Origin: Dysidea avara
Lineage: Eukaryota > Porifera > Demospongiae > Dictyoceratida > Dysideidae
Length of the DNA: 64,000 nucleotides
Direction of reading: 5' to 3'
Assembly (NCBI RefSeq): GCF_963678975.1
Contig: NC_089279.1
Span: 36,289,933-36,353,932 of the forward strand
In this document: one piece after another, positions 1 through 11,901 of the stretch
Numbering within the stretch: position 1 is the first letter of the stretch
Layout: every line of letters begins with the position of its first letter
Made by a program: the position numbers and the translations under genes
The notes under the pieces: model-generated
The model's input: only the letters and a program-made list of their open reading frames with translations
Told to the model about the DNA's origin: nothing
Databases searched by the model: none

Positions 1-1018
1 ATGGGGTTAGCCTCTAAAGCTGTTATTATTATTGTTAATTAGCAAAGCCCACTAGGGGCAACACGCTAATGAGCATTACAATCACATATATTATATTACT
101 TACAGCGTTCTTAAATGTTTCAAGATCTATTGTGTCGATGTTAGGAATTTGAAGGGAGTTCCATTGAATAATTGTTCGAGGGAGGAAGGAGTATTTGTAC
201 ACATCAACTCTTGTTTGCAATTGAGTTAGCTTGAGAGGATGTTGAGCACGGGTGGAGGACACTGGAGTTGGTGACGGTAAGCAATGATCAGGTATTGCTA
301 GTAAGTTCCTGACAATCTTGAATAGGAAGGTGAGTCTAGCAATTGTTCTTCTGTTTTGAAGTGTAGGCCATTCAAGACTGGTTAACATGTCTGTGATGCT
401 ATCATGGTTTTGGTTAGATCTGTGCCAGGGTTTGTTCAAAATGAAACGAGCAGCGTGGTGTTGAATCATTTCTAGTTTACTAATACTAGTGTGATGATAG
501 GGGTCCCAGATGGTTGAGCAGTATTCTAATGATGGTAAGAGCAATTGTTTGTAGACGTGTTCTTTAATTTCTGATGGTGCATTGTGGAGATTTCTTTTTA
601 AGAATCCAAGGAGTCAATTTGCCTTGTTACAGATGTAATTGTGATGTGAGGATCCCATGATAACTTGTGGTGGAGACGGATTCCAAGGTAATTGTGTTCT
701 AATACTGTAGCCAGTGGAATGTCGGACATTTTGTATGTGAAAGTACTCTTGTTATGGTGTGTTGTTATCTGTAAAATTTTACATTTGGAGATGTTAAATT
801 CCATCATCCAGTCAGTTGCCCATCTTGTCAGTGAGTTTAAATCATCTTGAAGTATTTTATGGTCTTGTGGTGTTTTAATGGTTTTGTAAATAAGGATATC
901 ATCTGCAAAAAGACGGATCTCACTTTGGATGTTGGCAATGATGTCATTGATATAAATCAAGAATAGAACTGGTCCAAGAACAGACCCTTGGGGAACACCT
1001 GTAAATGTGACAGCATGT
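1..1018 (-). mobile_element. LINE fragment A: 3' half of reverse transcriptase ORF and 3' tail
   Basis: On the minus strand, 1010-598 encodes the end of a non-LTR reverse transcriptase. It opens with a GVPQGSVLGPVLFLIYIND stretch followed by the catalytic FADD box and a LGI..H.KLSW thumb motif. After a frame break, 544-35 continues with the usual carboxy-terminal part (LEYCSTIWDP, IQHHAARFI, TRVDVYKYSFLPRTIIQWN). The 3' end has a short (AAT)n tail at 18-45, as in L2/CR1-type LINEs. The 5' part, with the endonuclease and RT fingers, is missing, so the copy is 5'-truncated and dead. Confidence 0.85.
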
Positions 1019-1640
1019 ACACTGCACGTTTTTCACTTTTCAATGTTCCAGTGACAGAACTCAGTCTGGCAGAGGCAGACTCTCACGTGAACGAGGGTCT
1101 AGAGACTCTATAGCATACAGGATTTGTGCACAATGACAGCTACATACTTTAATTTGTGCATGCGTGGTGTATGTTGGGTTGCCTTGTGTGGCCAGACCAA
1201 TTTGGTAGGGAGAAGAAGGGATCTATATAGTACAGTTCAAATCTTGGTTTATACTGGTCTTGACACTACCCATTTACATGTAGTGTTATTACATGGCAAT
1301 TTAAATTAGTTGTTTCATGGGCTTGACTGACCCAGGTGAATAACCACCTAACATATTTTCAAAACCTAGCTCAAAAATGCACTATATGTATATGGCTGCA
1401 AATGAGTTGCTGTCTCATTGATACCATACCCCATTCTTGTATTTTGTTTTTATACTTTTATATGCCGACCTAGATTTGTTTCCTGTTAGTGCAGTGATGT
1501 ACTATTATCATGCTATAATAAATATTTGTGACAAAATCAGTCTTATATATACACAAGCCTATCTTCATATGGACATCAATACAGCATTTTAAAAATGTGT
1601 ATGCATCACTTTGTATACTGTACTTTACCTACACTGCTGT
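1019..1640. other. Intergenic, nothing recognised
   Basis: AT-rich sequence between two LINE fragments. The only open frame, 1124-1309 plus, has no recognisable motif and looks like chance. Confidence 0.5.
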
Positions 1641-1900
1641 ACTATTATTATTATTATGATAATTGCAAACCTCGCAAGCGAGTATGTAAGTGCAATATAT
1701 GTACAAAATTAATTAATATTAAGTAAGTAAGTAAAAGAGTCAGTTGAAGTAGCGTTAACTATTTCAGTTGGTAATTTGTTCCATAATGCAATGGTGGCTG
1801 GGAAAAAGCTAAACTTGTATGGATCAATCCGTGTAAAGGGTACAGTAAGTTTGTAATCATGGCCTCTACAGTAATTCCTGGATTGTAGTTGATATAGTTA

Positions 1901-3028
1901 GGCCACACCAAGTCAAACCTTAGTTTCTGGTCACCCGCCCGCATGGTAAACCTGGAACCCTAGTTTATGAGGACTATTATTATTATTACAGGTGCTTAAG
2001 TGCATGTGACCCAGCAAGACACTTATTTTTTTACTGCAAAAGATCGAGATACTCTAATAGAGCAGTCAGGGATTCCAATAGAGCAGTCACACTACTCTTA
2101 ACTCTAATATTAGGTATATATGCCACACTAATAAAATGTTTCTAACTATAGCTAGTTTTTTCCTTGATTATATAGCTGTTCAGATTATAACTGTTACTAA
2201 TGCTTCTGTAACCAAAGTAATTTCAGTAGCATTAACTACTAGCCCATGCAGGTGGGCCATAGCTTTAACTTTATAATTCAAATGTAGTCATCTAATGATT
2301 AGTCTAGTAACTTCAAATTCCTTATCACTGAACACTGCAGGGGTATGGAAAGCCGGCAACATTCGGTGAGCTTAAACTTAAACTTTTCCATAACTAAAAT
2401 TAGATTGGCAAGTAGAAACCCTTATAGTTTAAACATTCCCAGATGATCACTAAAAAACACTAGTCTGGAGCACTCAATGATTCAAAACTTTGACAGTTAC
2501 TTTTCTCAAGGTTTGCTGAATAGAAGGCTGGAAACACATAGCTAGTGGGCTAAGACTTCACATTTGAATGAAGAATTTCTGATGTGAAAATAGAAGTTAA
2601 ATTTCATTTTGGATCATGATCATTTGAACAACTTAGCTATAAGTCATAGTAATACTTTCCTGACATAGCTAATGAGACATTTATTTCACTTGGAAAGCAT
2701 AAGTAGCTACATGAGCAAAACATTTCCTATAGTATATTCTAAATAAATAAATAAATATACTTAAATGCTATACATCAGTGTATAGCTAGCCATGATCCAT
2801 CAACAACTTTCCTAGTGCATTTTTTGCCGAAGCACAACTACTTATGTTGTTGGTTAAGTTTGACTAAAAACAAAATCAACATGAATTTGCTAAATTGAGT
2901 AAATAATAATATCATACAGTATATTGTCACAGTAGAGTCTATAGTCCTGAAGTCCTGATCATCCGCCCGCCCGCATCCATTTGTAGGCTTGGGAGTGACC
3001 AGAAACTAAGGTATGACTTGGAGTGGCC
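1901..3028. mobile_element. 1.1 kb TIR element in LINE B, TSD TTA
   Basis: The ends are inverted repeats: GGCCACACCAAGTCAAACC at the left, and the complement of GGCCACTCCAAGTCATACC at the right. Both continue into TTAGTTTCTGGTCAC and a CCGCCCGCAT box. TTA flanks both sides (1898-1900 and 3029-3031). The RT reading frame of LINE B resumes across the element. No transposase is visible inside. The three-base TWA duplication suggests a PIF/Harbinger-type non-autonomous element. Confidence 0.75.
2044..2096 (+). repeat. Dispersed CTCTAATAGAG motif, representative copy
   Basis: The sequence is GAGATACTCTAATAGAGCAG followed by TCA, with a second degenerate copy just downstream. Closely related copies occur near 4663 (-), 6332 (-), 17003, 18098, 22232 (-), 25410, 31075, 35062, 35773 (-), 36250, 38530 (-), 44962, 56778 (degenerate) and 59130 (-). 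The 11-base core is palindromic except for its central base. Some copies lie inside MITEs, others stand alone. Confidence 0.7.
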
Positions 3029-3478
3029 TTAGGTAGTTTTAAGTCTATTATATGGTGGGTAATCTTATACATCATTTGTAATCTGAGAGTATCTCTACGG
3101 CTGTGCAGGCTGTTCCATCTTAGTGTATTTATCATCTCAGTAACACTACTCGTATATCGGTAATCGCCATTTACAAATCTTGCTGCTCGTCGCTGTACCG
3201 ATTCCAGTTTATCGATGTTACATTTAGTATGGGGGGCCCAGGAACAAGCAGCATATTCTAAAATTGGTCGAACATACATTAGATAAGCATCAGATTTCAT
3301 TTCACATTTACATGAAGACAAGTTCCTTTTTAAGAAAGCTAGAGCACTGTTTGCTTTTTTACACACCGAGTCAATATGCTTGTTAAAATTTAGCTTGCAG
3401 GAATCGATGACAATTCCCAAATATTTAGCTTCATTTACATTTTCAAGAAAGTGATTATACAATGTATAGGAGAAAGTA

Positions 3479-3680
3479 CCATACACAAGGAAATTTTGAT
3501 GCAAGAAAAATTTGACGAATTCACATTTCAGCAGATTTGATGAATAAAGTGTTGACGAAATTAAAAAATTGTAGACAAAACCTGTACTTTTAAAGACATT
3601 TGACGAACTTAAGTTTGATGAATTTAACTGATTCGTCGATTTTGTTAATTTTTTCTATTGTCAAAATTTCCTTCGTACGG
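3479..3680. mobile_element. Short MITE in LINE B, TSD TA
   Basis: A 202 bp hairpin-like element with TIRs related to CCGTACGCAAGGAAATTTTG, flanked by TA on both sides. It is rich in the subrepeat TTTGACGAA. It is the same family as 11902-12094 and has no coding capacity. The TA duplication suggests mobilisation by a Tc1/mariner-type transposase. Confidence 0.8.
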
Positions 3681-3878
3681 TATGCAAGGTGACTAATGTA
3701 CTGTGAATGCTAGCTAGCTATTGGCCTTCTTATTCCAAAGATACCTATCTGTACGTGTCTTAATACGATACAACAGACAGTCATCTGCAAATTAGGCGAC
3801 AAGTAGATTTAATACAGCTGGGAAAGTCATTTATAAAAACAAGAACAGTAAGGGTCCCAATACAGAGCACACTGGTAA

Positions 3879-4301
3879 GGCCAGGCCAATTTGATGGACA
3901 GTTTATCGTCCGGGATATTTGAAAAAGTCATGCGGGTGGGAGGTCATTTTTCATATTTCATAATTTTTTTAACATGGAAAAACATTTAAAAAGTAGCTTC
4001 ACACAGTTGCTAGCTACTTTAACAATGATTGCAGAGCTTATTTGATTACGTCACTGTTAATACTTAGCTATTCGTTTATACAATCTCTCTTTAGAAATCC
4101 ATTTATTGAATGTACTAATAAGTCCAGGCTGGGAATAATCGTCACGTGTGTTGCACACAACATGTTTTAATACACAAAAACGAGTTCAGAAGCGTAAGCA
4201 ATGATTATCACGTGAGAAATAATGAATTATGAAATTATTGCTCTATTCCTAAAAACCCATGCGGGCGGTGACGATAAACTGTGAATTAATTTGGCCTGGC
4301 C
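3879..4301. mobile_element. MITE in LINE B, TSD TAA
   Basis: A 423 bp element whose ends are GGCCAGGCCAA and its complement TTGGCCTGGCC. Both continue into a related ACAGTTTATCGTC stretch and a GCGGG box. It is flanked by TAA at 3876-3878 and 4302-4304. It separates the fingers from the palm of LINE B. The GGCCA-type ends with a TWA duplication match the elements at 1901 and 14199. Confidence 0.75.
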
Positions 4302-4620
4302 TAACGTTGACAGCTTCTGAAATAGAACCATCACAAAAAAACTTACTATTTACGGTTGTTAAAAAAGACCAAATACAGTTAATTGTCTCTCTGGTAATTC
4401 CATAGTACCTTAACTTTAACAGCAAGAGTTTATGGGAAACCTTGTCGAATGCCTTGCTGAAATCCAGTAGTATGCAATCAGTTTGTGCTTTGTCATTTAA
4501 ACTGGATGCTAAGTCATGGACAGTTAATAGTAGTTGAAGATCAGCAGAATGTTTTTGGTAGAAGCCAAACTGATTGGTTGAGAGGATATTGTTACATTCT
4601 AAATGCCCCATCACATGCAA

Positions 4621-6687
4621 TTAAATAATGTGCTTGAGAGCTGACTGTTTTATTAGAATATATTTTGTGACTGCTCTATTAGAGTATATCAAATCAGTAA
4701 AAATAAGAGTACTGTACATTTGATATCAAATGCAGCATTATGCATAGTGTGTTCATGTTTTGCTGTACGTATTTCTTACATTCACATTGCTTTAAAATCT
4801 TGTATTATATGCTGGCATAATACTTGATGCTTTTGCTAGCTTGTTAATATACAATCATGCCATCATAATTGGCACAAGCACATTAATTTTTAAAAGATAT
4901 TAGCGTTTATAAAATACAAGTGCACCTGTAGCTTATAGCAGTACCTTCCTATTGTAGTTACTACACAGTAAAAAGAAAGTGTTCGAGCACCCCTACATCT
5001 ATTCTTAGATGGCCTTCTGTAATAAAGCACATTTTATCTGTGCTTGGAAGCTACTGAGTTACACATGTGTACAGTACTTATGTATTTTGTACTGATATTA
5101 AACATTAACATGTTTAACCTTTTATTAATTAAAATAGTACGAAGTATGCAACCATTGAAATCACTACAGCAGATCTTTGGTGACAATCAATTTCACCATT
5201 GCCAAAGTTTCTCAAGTAGTGGAACAAAGAATTAAGCATATTACTAAATGGTGCAGTGTCAGTGTAAGATTCTACTCCACTGTATTTGCTTCGTATGTAG
5301 GTCTACCTAGTATGCAGTTGCTCATCAACTCGCTATGGATGATCCACAGTCAGAGCTCAGAAATGTACTGTTTTGGGTTTCTTTTGTGATTTGTTAGAAT
5401 GTCCGCATCAAGTTTGTGAGTGTATACCAGGAGACAACTAAAAAGGAAAGAACAAAAAAACATAATATAGTGAGGCTAGACTTTAGTGACATCACACAAT
5501 GCACATGTGTGTTTTTCAGTTTGCTGTACAGATGTAAAAAACTGCACTATAGCTGTTTGAAATTACAGCTGTTGATTTACACACAATATGTCTCATGTTT
5601 GAAAATTGTTGACTCTTAAAACTGGGAAAAAACTGTGATGATTTATTGCCATTGACTTTGAAAATTGTAGCAGCCTGCTGCTGAGTACTGACAGGGTAGC
5701 AAAAGGTAGAAGCAGTACTTTCAAGTATTAATTAAAAATTCTCATTCACTTTAAACTTTTCACACTGATACAGTAGATAGGTAGGTGTTCATTGACACAA
5801 ACTGGAATCATTTTGCACTTTGTAATTCAACTGTACAGCCTCTGACTCACACATTGCTCTACAGGACTAAGGGACCTGTGAAATAACTTTGAAATCTCCC
5901 TTATCTGGACCTCTTTTATCCAGGCCCAGACAGTCCAAATTAGTCACATGCATGTGGCCTGTAGTCTATTGACAATAAGATGTTTACGTGTTAGGTGGCT
6001 TGTTGATTCTAACTACCACTTGGTTGCTAGGTGATAAAAAAATTTACAACCCAGGGGAGTGACCACGAATGCTTTGTAGTTACTTCCCCTTCTACCCACT
6101 AAAATGTATAGTAGCAATAGTAACATATATTGCAGAACAGTTAGCTTTACTATATTAGCCAGTTACGGATATTTCTGAGATAAGGACAGTATACCAGACT
6201 ACCTGGATAAGAGAGGTTCCACTGTACCTGCTATAAAATAAATTACATGGATGACTCTATAGCAAATAAAATTCTTCAATTATCCCTGTTGCCTCTCTAT
6301 AATGTTGATGATTCTATCAGAGTAATTTAATATTGACTGCTCTACTAGAGTATCTTGATCTAAGTTACCAATATTAAAATTCCTTGAGGGTGAATTAAAA
6401 GCATGCAACCAATAATGCAAAACTGGCAATCAAGCTAAACAAGTTGCTCTACCTTTGAGTTGGGAGACCAGGCAGCAAATTTCTAGAACTACCCTTGTGT
6501 GTAGCTAGTTGACAAGTTTCAGAATTTCATCTTTGCAGGCAAGTCCATATTATATTGTTTGGTTGGGAAATTTGACTAAATAAAAAGTACTGGTCTGGCA
6601 AGAGCACTCAAATTGTGGCCTGCTGAGATTCATATGAATATTACAACAAGCTATTTTATTAGTTTAATTTTGTGTATTGATCTGTTA
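4621..6687. other. Intergenic; one possible pogo-like MITE
   Basis: No gene is supported; the small open frames at 5044-5619 overlap one another and lack motifs. Around 5897-6228 there is a weak inverted pair: a stretch with TTATCTGGACCTCTTTTATC at the left, and CTGGATAAGAGAGGTTCCAC at the right. This resembles the ends of Tigger/pogo-type MITEs. Two copies of the CTCTAATAGAG motif lie at about 4663 and 6332. Confidence 0.4.
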
Positions 6688-7107
6688 TGTACCTATCAAT
6701 GTAATCCCCGACTACCACTAATACGGGCTGAGGTGGGGGAAGGTAGGGATTTGCATCACTGAAAATTACAATTCCCCACCTACTGGGGACATACTGGCAA
6801 TGCAAACCATGACCAAGTCTCGACTTGTAGCCCCCGGAAATACTGGGGCTAGGAGGGGATTCGTACGGTTGTGTGGCGTTGGTCTAGTGATGAGTTAGTT
6901 CGAGTGGATTCTAGTACGAACGTAGTAGCTAGCACCCGAGACACTCCTTCCTAATTAACCTGAAAGCACACACCTTAGCTGTCTGAGTGAATTTCTTTAG
7001 TGAAGATAGATCCCCACTATGTCAGAGAAATTTAGCGATCAATTCCCCCACCATCCCCTACCCTCAGCCCGTATCAGTGGTAGTCGGGAATTACATTGAT
7101 AGGTGCA
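6688..7107. mobile_element. MITE with CACCTATCAATGTA ends, TSD TTA
   Basis: The TIRs are about 45 bp, with terminal sequences TGTACCTATCAATGTAATCC and the complement TGCACCTATCAATGTAATTC. They continue into CCCGACTACCACT and ACGGGCTGAGG. TTA flanks both ends (6685-6687 and 7108-7110). No ORF. The outermost 14 bp match the otherwise different elements at 13870-14168 and, in degenerate form, 10362-10605. This suggests cross-mobilisation by one transposase. Confidence 0.8.
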
Positions 7108-7820
7108 TTACAGTCCTGTAAAGCATTAATAAACAACTAAATAAAACACTATAGTCCAGTCATTTTATGGTTTAACCTTTAACTAATTGCAACACAAATG
7201 GTTTCAACAGTTTCTAGCACAGAAAAATGTGCTCTATAACATATCAAAAGTCCCGGAAAATCCCATAAGGGGAAGTGACCTTTTGCATGACCTTTTTTGC
7301 CATTTTTAGCAAAAAATTAGGATTTGTGCTTCTATTTCAGCTGTACATTATCCAAACTATTTATATTTGGTATCAAATGATTGCTCTCACTATAAGGAAC
7401 AAGATGACACTTGTTTGGTATCCATAGCTTAATCTGTTCTAAAGTTATCATCATTTTACTGGACAAAACTAATATTATTTAGTCCCGCCCACGCACTTAA
7501 TTAAATTTTGGTTTAAGCTATTTATTTGCTTGTCTAATGATAGTTTTCCCATGGCAAGGGACTATTTTCATAACAGAGGGTCATAATGAAGACTATAAGG
7601 TACATGTGTTACCATGGAAACCGAGAAATAGCATAGCTTTATATACAATTCGGTTGTTTTCATTCTCCATTGTCATGAAGATGGATTTAATTCTTTACAA
7701 CTCGAAACCTGACATTGTACAAGTTAAGTTAGGTACATACACAATGACACACGTTAACCATGGCCGTGGTAGGGGAAAATCTATTCCCTTGTGTATATAA
7801 ATGGTAAGTTTCGCTTTCAT

Positions 7821-8858
7821 TCAGCTAGTGTTGGTATCTGAATCATCTTCTTCATGGATTGAGGTGTCTGAGTTGGTGCAGCCTGTTCCCTTGCAGTTGC
7901 CACAAACAGAAGAGCATTTCACCTTGTATTTCTTGCAAGTGCATCTCATGCTGCTGCAGCCAGTGTGGCAGTTACATCTAATCATTTTCAACAGCTCATC
8001 TGGAGCAGGTGATAGATCAGTTAGCACAGGCATCAGTTTACCATCATAGTCTTTCTACCCCCATGCAGTTGGCTGCATTTCACTGGCATCACCTTTCCAC
8101 TCTTGTGTTTGGAATTATACACGGAAACTGTGATATTCAGCAGCAGCTGAAGTAGGTGGCAAAGTTTGTGGAAGAACAACTGTAGTGTTTTTAGCTACCT
8201 ATTCACAAAACGCTTGTATTGGAGAGAGTTTAATCCTTCCTTTGGACTTCCACTGTATAAATCCACTAGTGCTTGCTCTCCTGCAGCCACGGTGTCATTT
8301 GGTGTAGATGCTACTGCACTGAACACTTTGGCCTGCATTTGAAAGTATTTACTGGACTTTACCTTTCCCAATGTCATATAGCTGTGGTGTTGTGCCACAT
8401 CCAAGTATTGCATGTAGGAAGAGAATGTTGTATATAGCATATAAAAGCCAAGTTTCTCTTTGACAGCAGTTATGTTCCACACCCTGGGTTTCATAGTGGC
8501 TTTTTTGGCTCTGATTTGAAAAATATGTTGTGTGATTCCAAGCAGGCATGATAACACAGCAATACAAGAAGATCGGTGTCATCACCAACTAGCACAGTGT
8601 CTGCTACTCTGGCTAATTCTACTGCTTTTTTGTAATGTACAATCATCACATCAGCATCTCCTGAAGCATGGTATACTTTACAATTTCTTTCCAAGAAGCA
8701 GCTAAGCATATTAATGAACTGATACTTGTTGGTGCTGTTCAATAAAAAGTACCCTTCTTCATGTTCAGCTTCGTATCTTTGGTGAATGACACAGCTACTC
8801 CAGAGTACCCTTTGGCCCTCCTCAGATGTACCATATCTTTTGTTGATGACCTCTCACA
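7821..8858 (-). pseudogene. PIN-like nuclease/CXC protein, left palindrome arm, truncated and frameshifted
   Basis: Reading down the minus strand from the spacer: a VHLRRAKGYSGVAVSFTKDT segment; then NSTNKYQFINML and SGDADVMIVHYKKAVELAR; then VLVGDDTDLLVLL, an acidic cluster typical of XPG/FEN-type PIN domains; then LHAILGCGTTPQLYDIGKGK, AAGEQALVDLYSG and GLNSLQYKRF; and last a cysteine-rich tail with MIRCNCHTGCSSMRCTC spacing ending at 7821. At least three frame breaks occur and the amino-terminal half is absent. The same family is present at 41880-43833. I know this architecture as an abundant 'uncharacterized' family in invertebrate genomes. The nuclease role is inferred from the acidic motifs. 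Confidence 0.7.
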
Positions 8859-9810
8859 TGTCATTCACCAAAGATACGAAGCTGAACATGAAGAAGGGTA
8901 CTTTTTTGAACAGCACCAACAAGTAGCAGTTCATTAATATGCTTAGCTGCTTCTTGGAAAGAAATTGTAAAGTGTACCATACTTCAGGAGATGCTGATGT
9001 GATGATTGTTAAAAAGCTGTAGAATTAGCCAGAGTAGCAGACGCTGTGCTAGTTGGCGATGACACCGATCTTCTTGTATTGTTGTGCTATCATGCCTGCT
9101 TGGAATCACACAACATATTTTTCAAACCAGAGCCACTATGTAACCTAGGGTGTGGAACATAATTGCTGTCAAAGAGAAACTTGGCTTTGAAATATGCTAC
9201 AAAGTTCTCTTCCTGCATGCAATACTTGGATGTGACACAACACCACAGCTATATGACATTGGGAAAGGTAAAGTCCAGTAAATACTTTCAAATGCAGGCC
9301 AAAGTGTTCAGTGCAGTAGCATCTACACCAAATGACACCGTGGCTGCAGGAGAGCAAGTACTAGTGGATTTATACAGTGGAAGTCCAAAGGAAGGATTAA
9401 ACTCTCTCCAATACAAGCGTTTTGGTGAATAGGTAGCTAAAAACACTACAGTTGTTCTTCCACAAACTTTGCCACCTACTTCAGCTGCTGCTAAATATCA
9501 CAGTTTCCGTGTATAATTCCAAACACAAGAGTGGAAAGGTGATGCCAGTGAAATGCAGCCAACTGCATGGGGGTAGAAAGACTATGATGGTAAACTGATG
9601 CCTGTGCTAACTGATCTATCACCTGCTCCAGATGAGCTGTTGAAAATGATTAGATGTAACTGCCACACTGACTGCAGCAGCACGAGATGCACTTGCAAGA
9701 AATACAAGGTGAAATGCTCTTCTGTTTGTGGCAACTGCAAGGGAACAGGCTGCACCAACTCAGACACCTCAATCCATGAAGAAGATGATACAGATACTAA
9801 CACTAGCTGA
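8859..9810 (+). pseudogene. PIN-like nuclease/CXC protein, right palindrome arm, mirror copy
   Basis: This is the reverse-complement copy of the left-arm pseudogene. 8950-9160 holds the PIN-like core with GDDTDLLVLLCYHACLE, but a deletion has removed part of the VHYKKAVELAR segment. 9163-9432 holds AAGEQVLVDLYSGSPKEGLN. 9598-9810 holds the carboxy-terminal CXC tail, MIRCNCHTDCSSTRCTC through CGNCKGTGCTNS. The last ORF differs from the left-arm version at only a few residues, which points to recent duplication or gene conversion between arms. Frameshifts make it non-functional as a full protein. Confidence 0.7.
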
Positions 9811-10361
9811 ATAAAAGCGAAACTTACCATTTATATACACAAGGGAATAGATTTTCCCCTACCACGGCCATGGTTAACGTGTGTCATTATGTATGTATCT
9901 AACTTAACTTGTACAATGTCAGGTTTCGAGTTGTAAAGAATTAAATCCATCTTCATGACAATGGAGAATGAAAACAACTAAATTGTATATAAAGCTATGC
10001 TATTTCTCGGTTTCCATGGTAACACATGCACCTTCTAGTCTTCATTATGACCCTCTGTTATGAAAATAGTCCCTTGCCATGGGAAAACTATCATTAGACA
10101 AACAATAAATAGCTTAAACCAAAATTTAATTAAGTGCGTGGGCGGGACTAAATAATATTAGTTTTGTCCAGTAAAATGATGATAACTTTAGAACAGATTA
10201 AGCTATGGACACCAAACAAGTGTCATCTTGTTCCTTATAGTGAGAACAATCATTTGATACCAAATATAAATAGTTTGGATAATGTATAGCTGAAATAGAA
10301 GCACAAATCCTAATTTTTTTGCTAAAAATGGCAAAAAAGGTGATGCAAAAGGTCACTTTCC

Positions 10362-10605
10362 CCACTATGGGGCATTTGACGATCGTTCAGTAAGCACCCA
10401 AATATTGTTTGTTGTAACTTCCTTCGCTATGTCAAATCCCGAGTAAATCCCGCATTGCAACTGGGGCCAACGGTGGGGATTTGACACGATAGGTTTGCCC
10501 TACTATGGGGCATTTGACATTCGGCTGTGTCAAATCCCCACTATAGCCCCATATATGCCCGAGGGGGGGGGGGGGGGGGGGGTAGTGGGGCAATACATTG
10601 ATGCT
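10362..10605. mobile_element. Truncated MITE at palindrome edge (same family as 13870)
   Basis: From CCCACTATGGGGCATTTGAC onward this matches the interior and right half of the 13870-14168 element, including GGGGCCAACGGTGGGGATTTG and a terminal GGGGCAATACATTGAT. The left end is replaced by the palindrome right arm. A run of about 20 G lies near 10563. The palindrome breakpoint therefore falls inside this MITE. Confidence 0.75.
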
Positions 10606-11407
10606 ACAAACCTACAAGGTGATAAAGTATTAAATGGACCAACTTTATTTTCCCGAGTTAATCACTCTGGATCTTCGTACAGTGTAGTGGCATGCCAGTC
10701 TAATTTTCACTTTGTCAGTCAGTCAGATAATCCGTCACAAGCTTACAAATTCTGCTAACGGGAAAGGTGTAGAGTTGGGATTTCGTGCCAATACATGGCG
10801 TTTGAATTTCTCCGGCTGAAATGAGTGAGCTCGTCATACTATGCCAGCCGGTGTGCTAGGACTGCAGCACAGACTTTGGCTGATGTAAGTAACTGTGACA
10901 CATTGTATTTGTACTAAAATATTCACAATATAGTTCTACTGGATTGTGGGCAAATTTATTGGAGTACAGTTGTGGCATGTGCGATGATGCTCGACGAAAT
11001 ACTTCCATTGATAACTGGTAGCAATCAGTAATGAAGTAGTTATGTAGCTAGTTACATAAGCTGTAATAATACAACACCGTATGTTGGCTAGCCCATCATT
11101 GGGTCATTAGCCTTTTGTGCAATCATGAACAATGTCGAGTGTTTTGTGGGGGTGTCTGTCCCCCCACCACCGTCTGGCTAGCTACGCCCCTGACTCCCAG
11201 TGACAGCGGACAGTATTATATTCAATAATGCTGTCACTGAGAGTATTGGCACCCAGGGATGAAAAGTGAAACACGTGCAGTATACAAATTGTCACATTTA
11301 CAACTGAAAAGGTAACTCCATACCTCACATCCTTAGTTACAGATGAGATCAGTTCCTCTCGTCGCCAATGACAGCAACATTGATCTTAATAAACGCGCAG
11401 CAATTAT
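10606..11407. other. Intergenic with fragments only
   Basis: No gene. A possible fragment of a C/G-ended MITE lies at 11145-11180 (GGGGGTGTCTGTCCCCCC). Otherwise unremarkable. Confidence 0.5.
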
Positions 11408-11860
11408 TTCCATTTTTTATTTTTATTTTATTTTTATTTTAACTGCTTTTTAATGCAGGCAAGGCCTGCATTAATGGTCTGTGGGCAACTGGTGTCCACA
11501 GCCAGAAAAAGTATACGTACAACTTACAATTACAATTGAATGTATAAAATTACAATCAAATTAAGTTAGCTGGCTAAGGTTATTACATACATTTACATTT
11601 GGTATATAGTTGAACTATCCTATAATTTTAAAACTTACATGTGTATTTAATAATAAACTTACTTATATAGCTAAGTACTTATTTTAAGAGAGAGCAAGAA
11701 GAAGAAAAAAAAAAAAGATTAATTACTGCTGAAGTTTGGTGGGCGAGGAGACTTGGAGCAGGTACTACAAGGGCAAACAAAGTGCATACTGTGGGGATTG
11801 TCAGAGTTAACATTAAAGGTCATGGACTCATCCGAATGAAAACAAGCCTAATGAGTCACG
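11408..11860 (-). mobile_element. LINE 3'-end fragment with hairpin and TAAAA tail
   Basis: On the minus strand this ends in a hairpin, AATGCAGGC-CTT-GCCTGCATT (11453-11473), and then a (TAAAA)-type tail at 11408-11447. A second small stem, CTGTGGACACCAGTTGCCCACAG, lies just upstream of it. A 3' hairpin plus short tandem tail is how several LINE clades end. No RT residues are readable in the remainder, so the assignment is moderate. Confidence 0.45.
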
Positions 11861-11901
11861 CATAGCACCACAGATGGTTCATCTACAGTCACAAGCAGCT
11901 A

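Larger units (their letters stand above)
1641..4620 (-). mobile_element. LINE fragment B (L2/CR1-like), broken by three MITEs
   Basis: Reading the minus strand and skipping the insertions, the pieces are colinear along one reverse transcriptase. 4620-4302 has the fingers/palm (TNQFGF, then LLDFSKAFDKVSHKLLLLKL). 3870-3690 has VLGPLLFLF.IND and a frameshifted FADDCLLYRIK. 3478-3032 has the thumb (YLGIVID, LEYAACSWAPH, SVQRRAARFV). 1897-1745 has the terminal FTRIDPYKFSFFPATIALWN motif in a shifted frame. The 3' end carries a small hairpin (CTCGCTTGCGAG) and an (AAT)n tail near 1641-1662, typical of L2/CR1 LINEs. Frameshifts show it is inactive. Confidence 0.85.
7270..10361. repeat. 3.1 kb inverted-repeat palindrome, arms about 1.5 kb, 67 bp spacer
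   Basis: The left arm (7270-8791) and right arm (8859-10361) are near-identical reverse complements. By eye only scattered substitutions and a few small indels separate them. The inner junction is sharp: GGTGAATGACA ends the left arm and TGTCATTCACC starts the right. The 67 bp spacer reads on into the left-arm gene, so the left arm plus spacer looks like the original and the right arm like its mirror copy. The outer right end abuts a truncated MITE. The spacer fits snap-back or template-switch duplication, or a foldback transposon. Confidence 0.9.

Noticed and set aside
7537-8049. Plus-strand ORFs in the left palindrome arm
   Set aside because: Antisense shadows of the CXC tail and flank of the minus-strand pseudogene.
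10563-10583. G run as a quadruplex control element
   Set aside because: It is a length-variable homopolymer inside a MITE family that also has short versions (14135).
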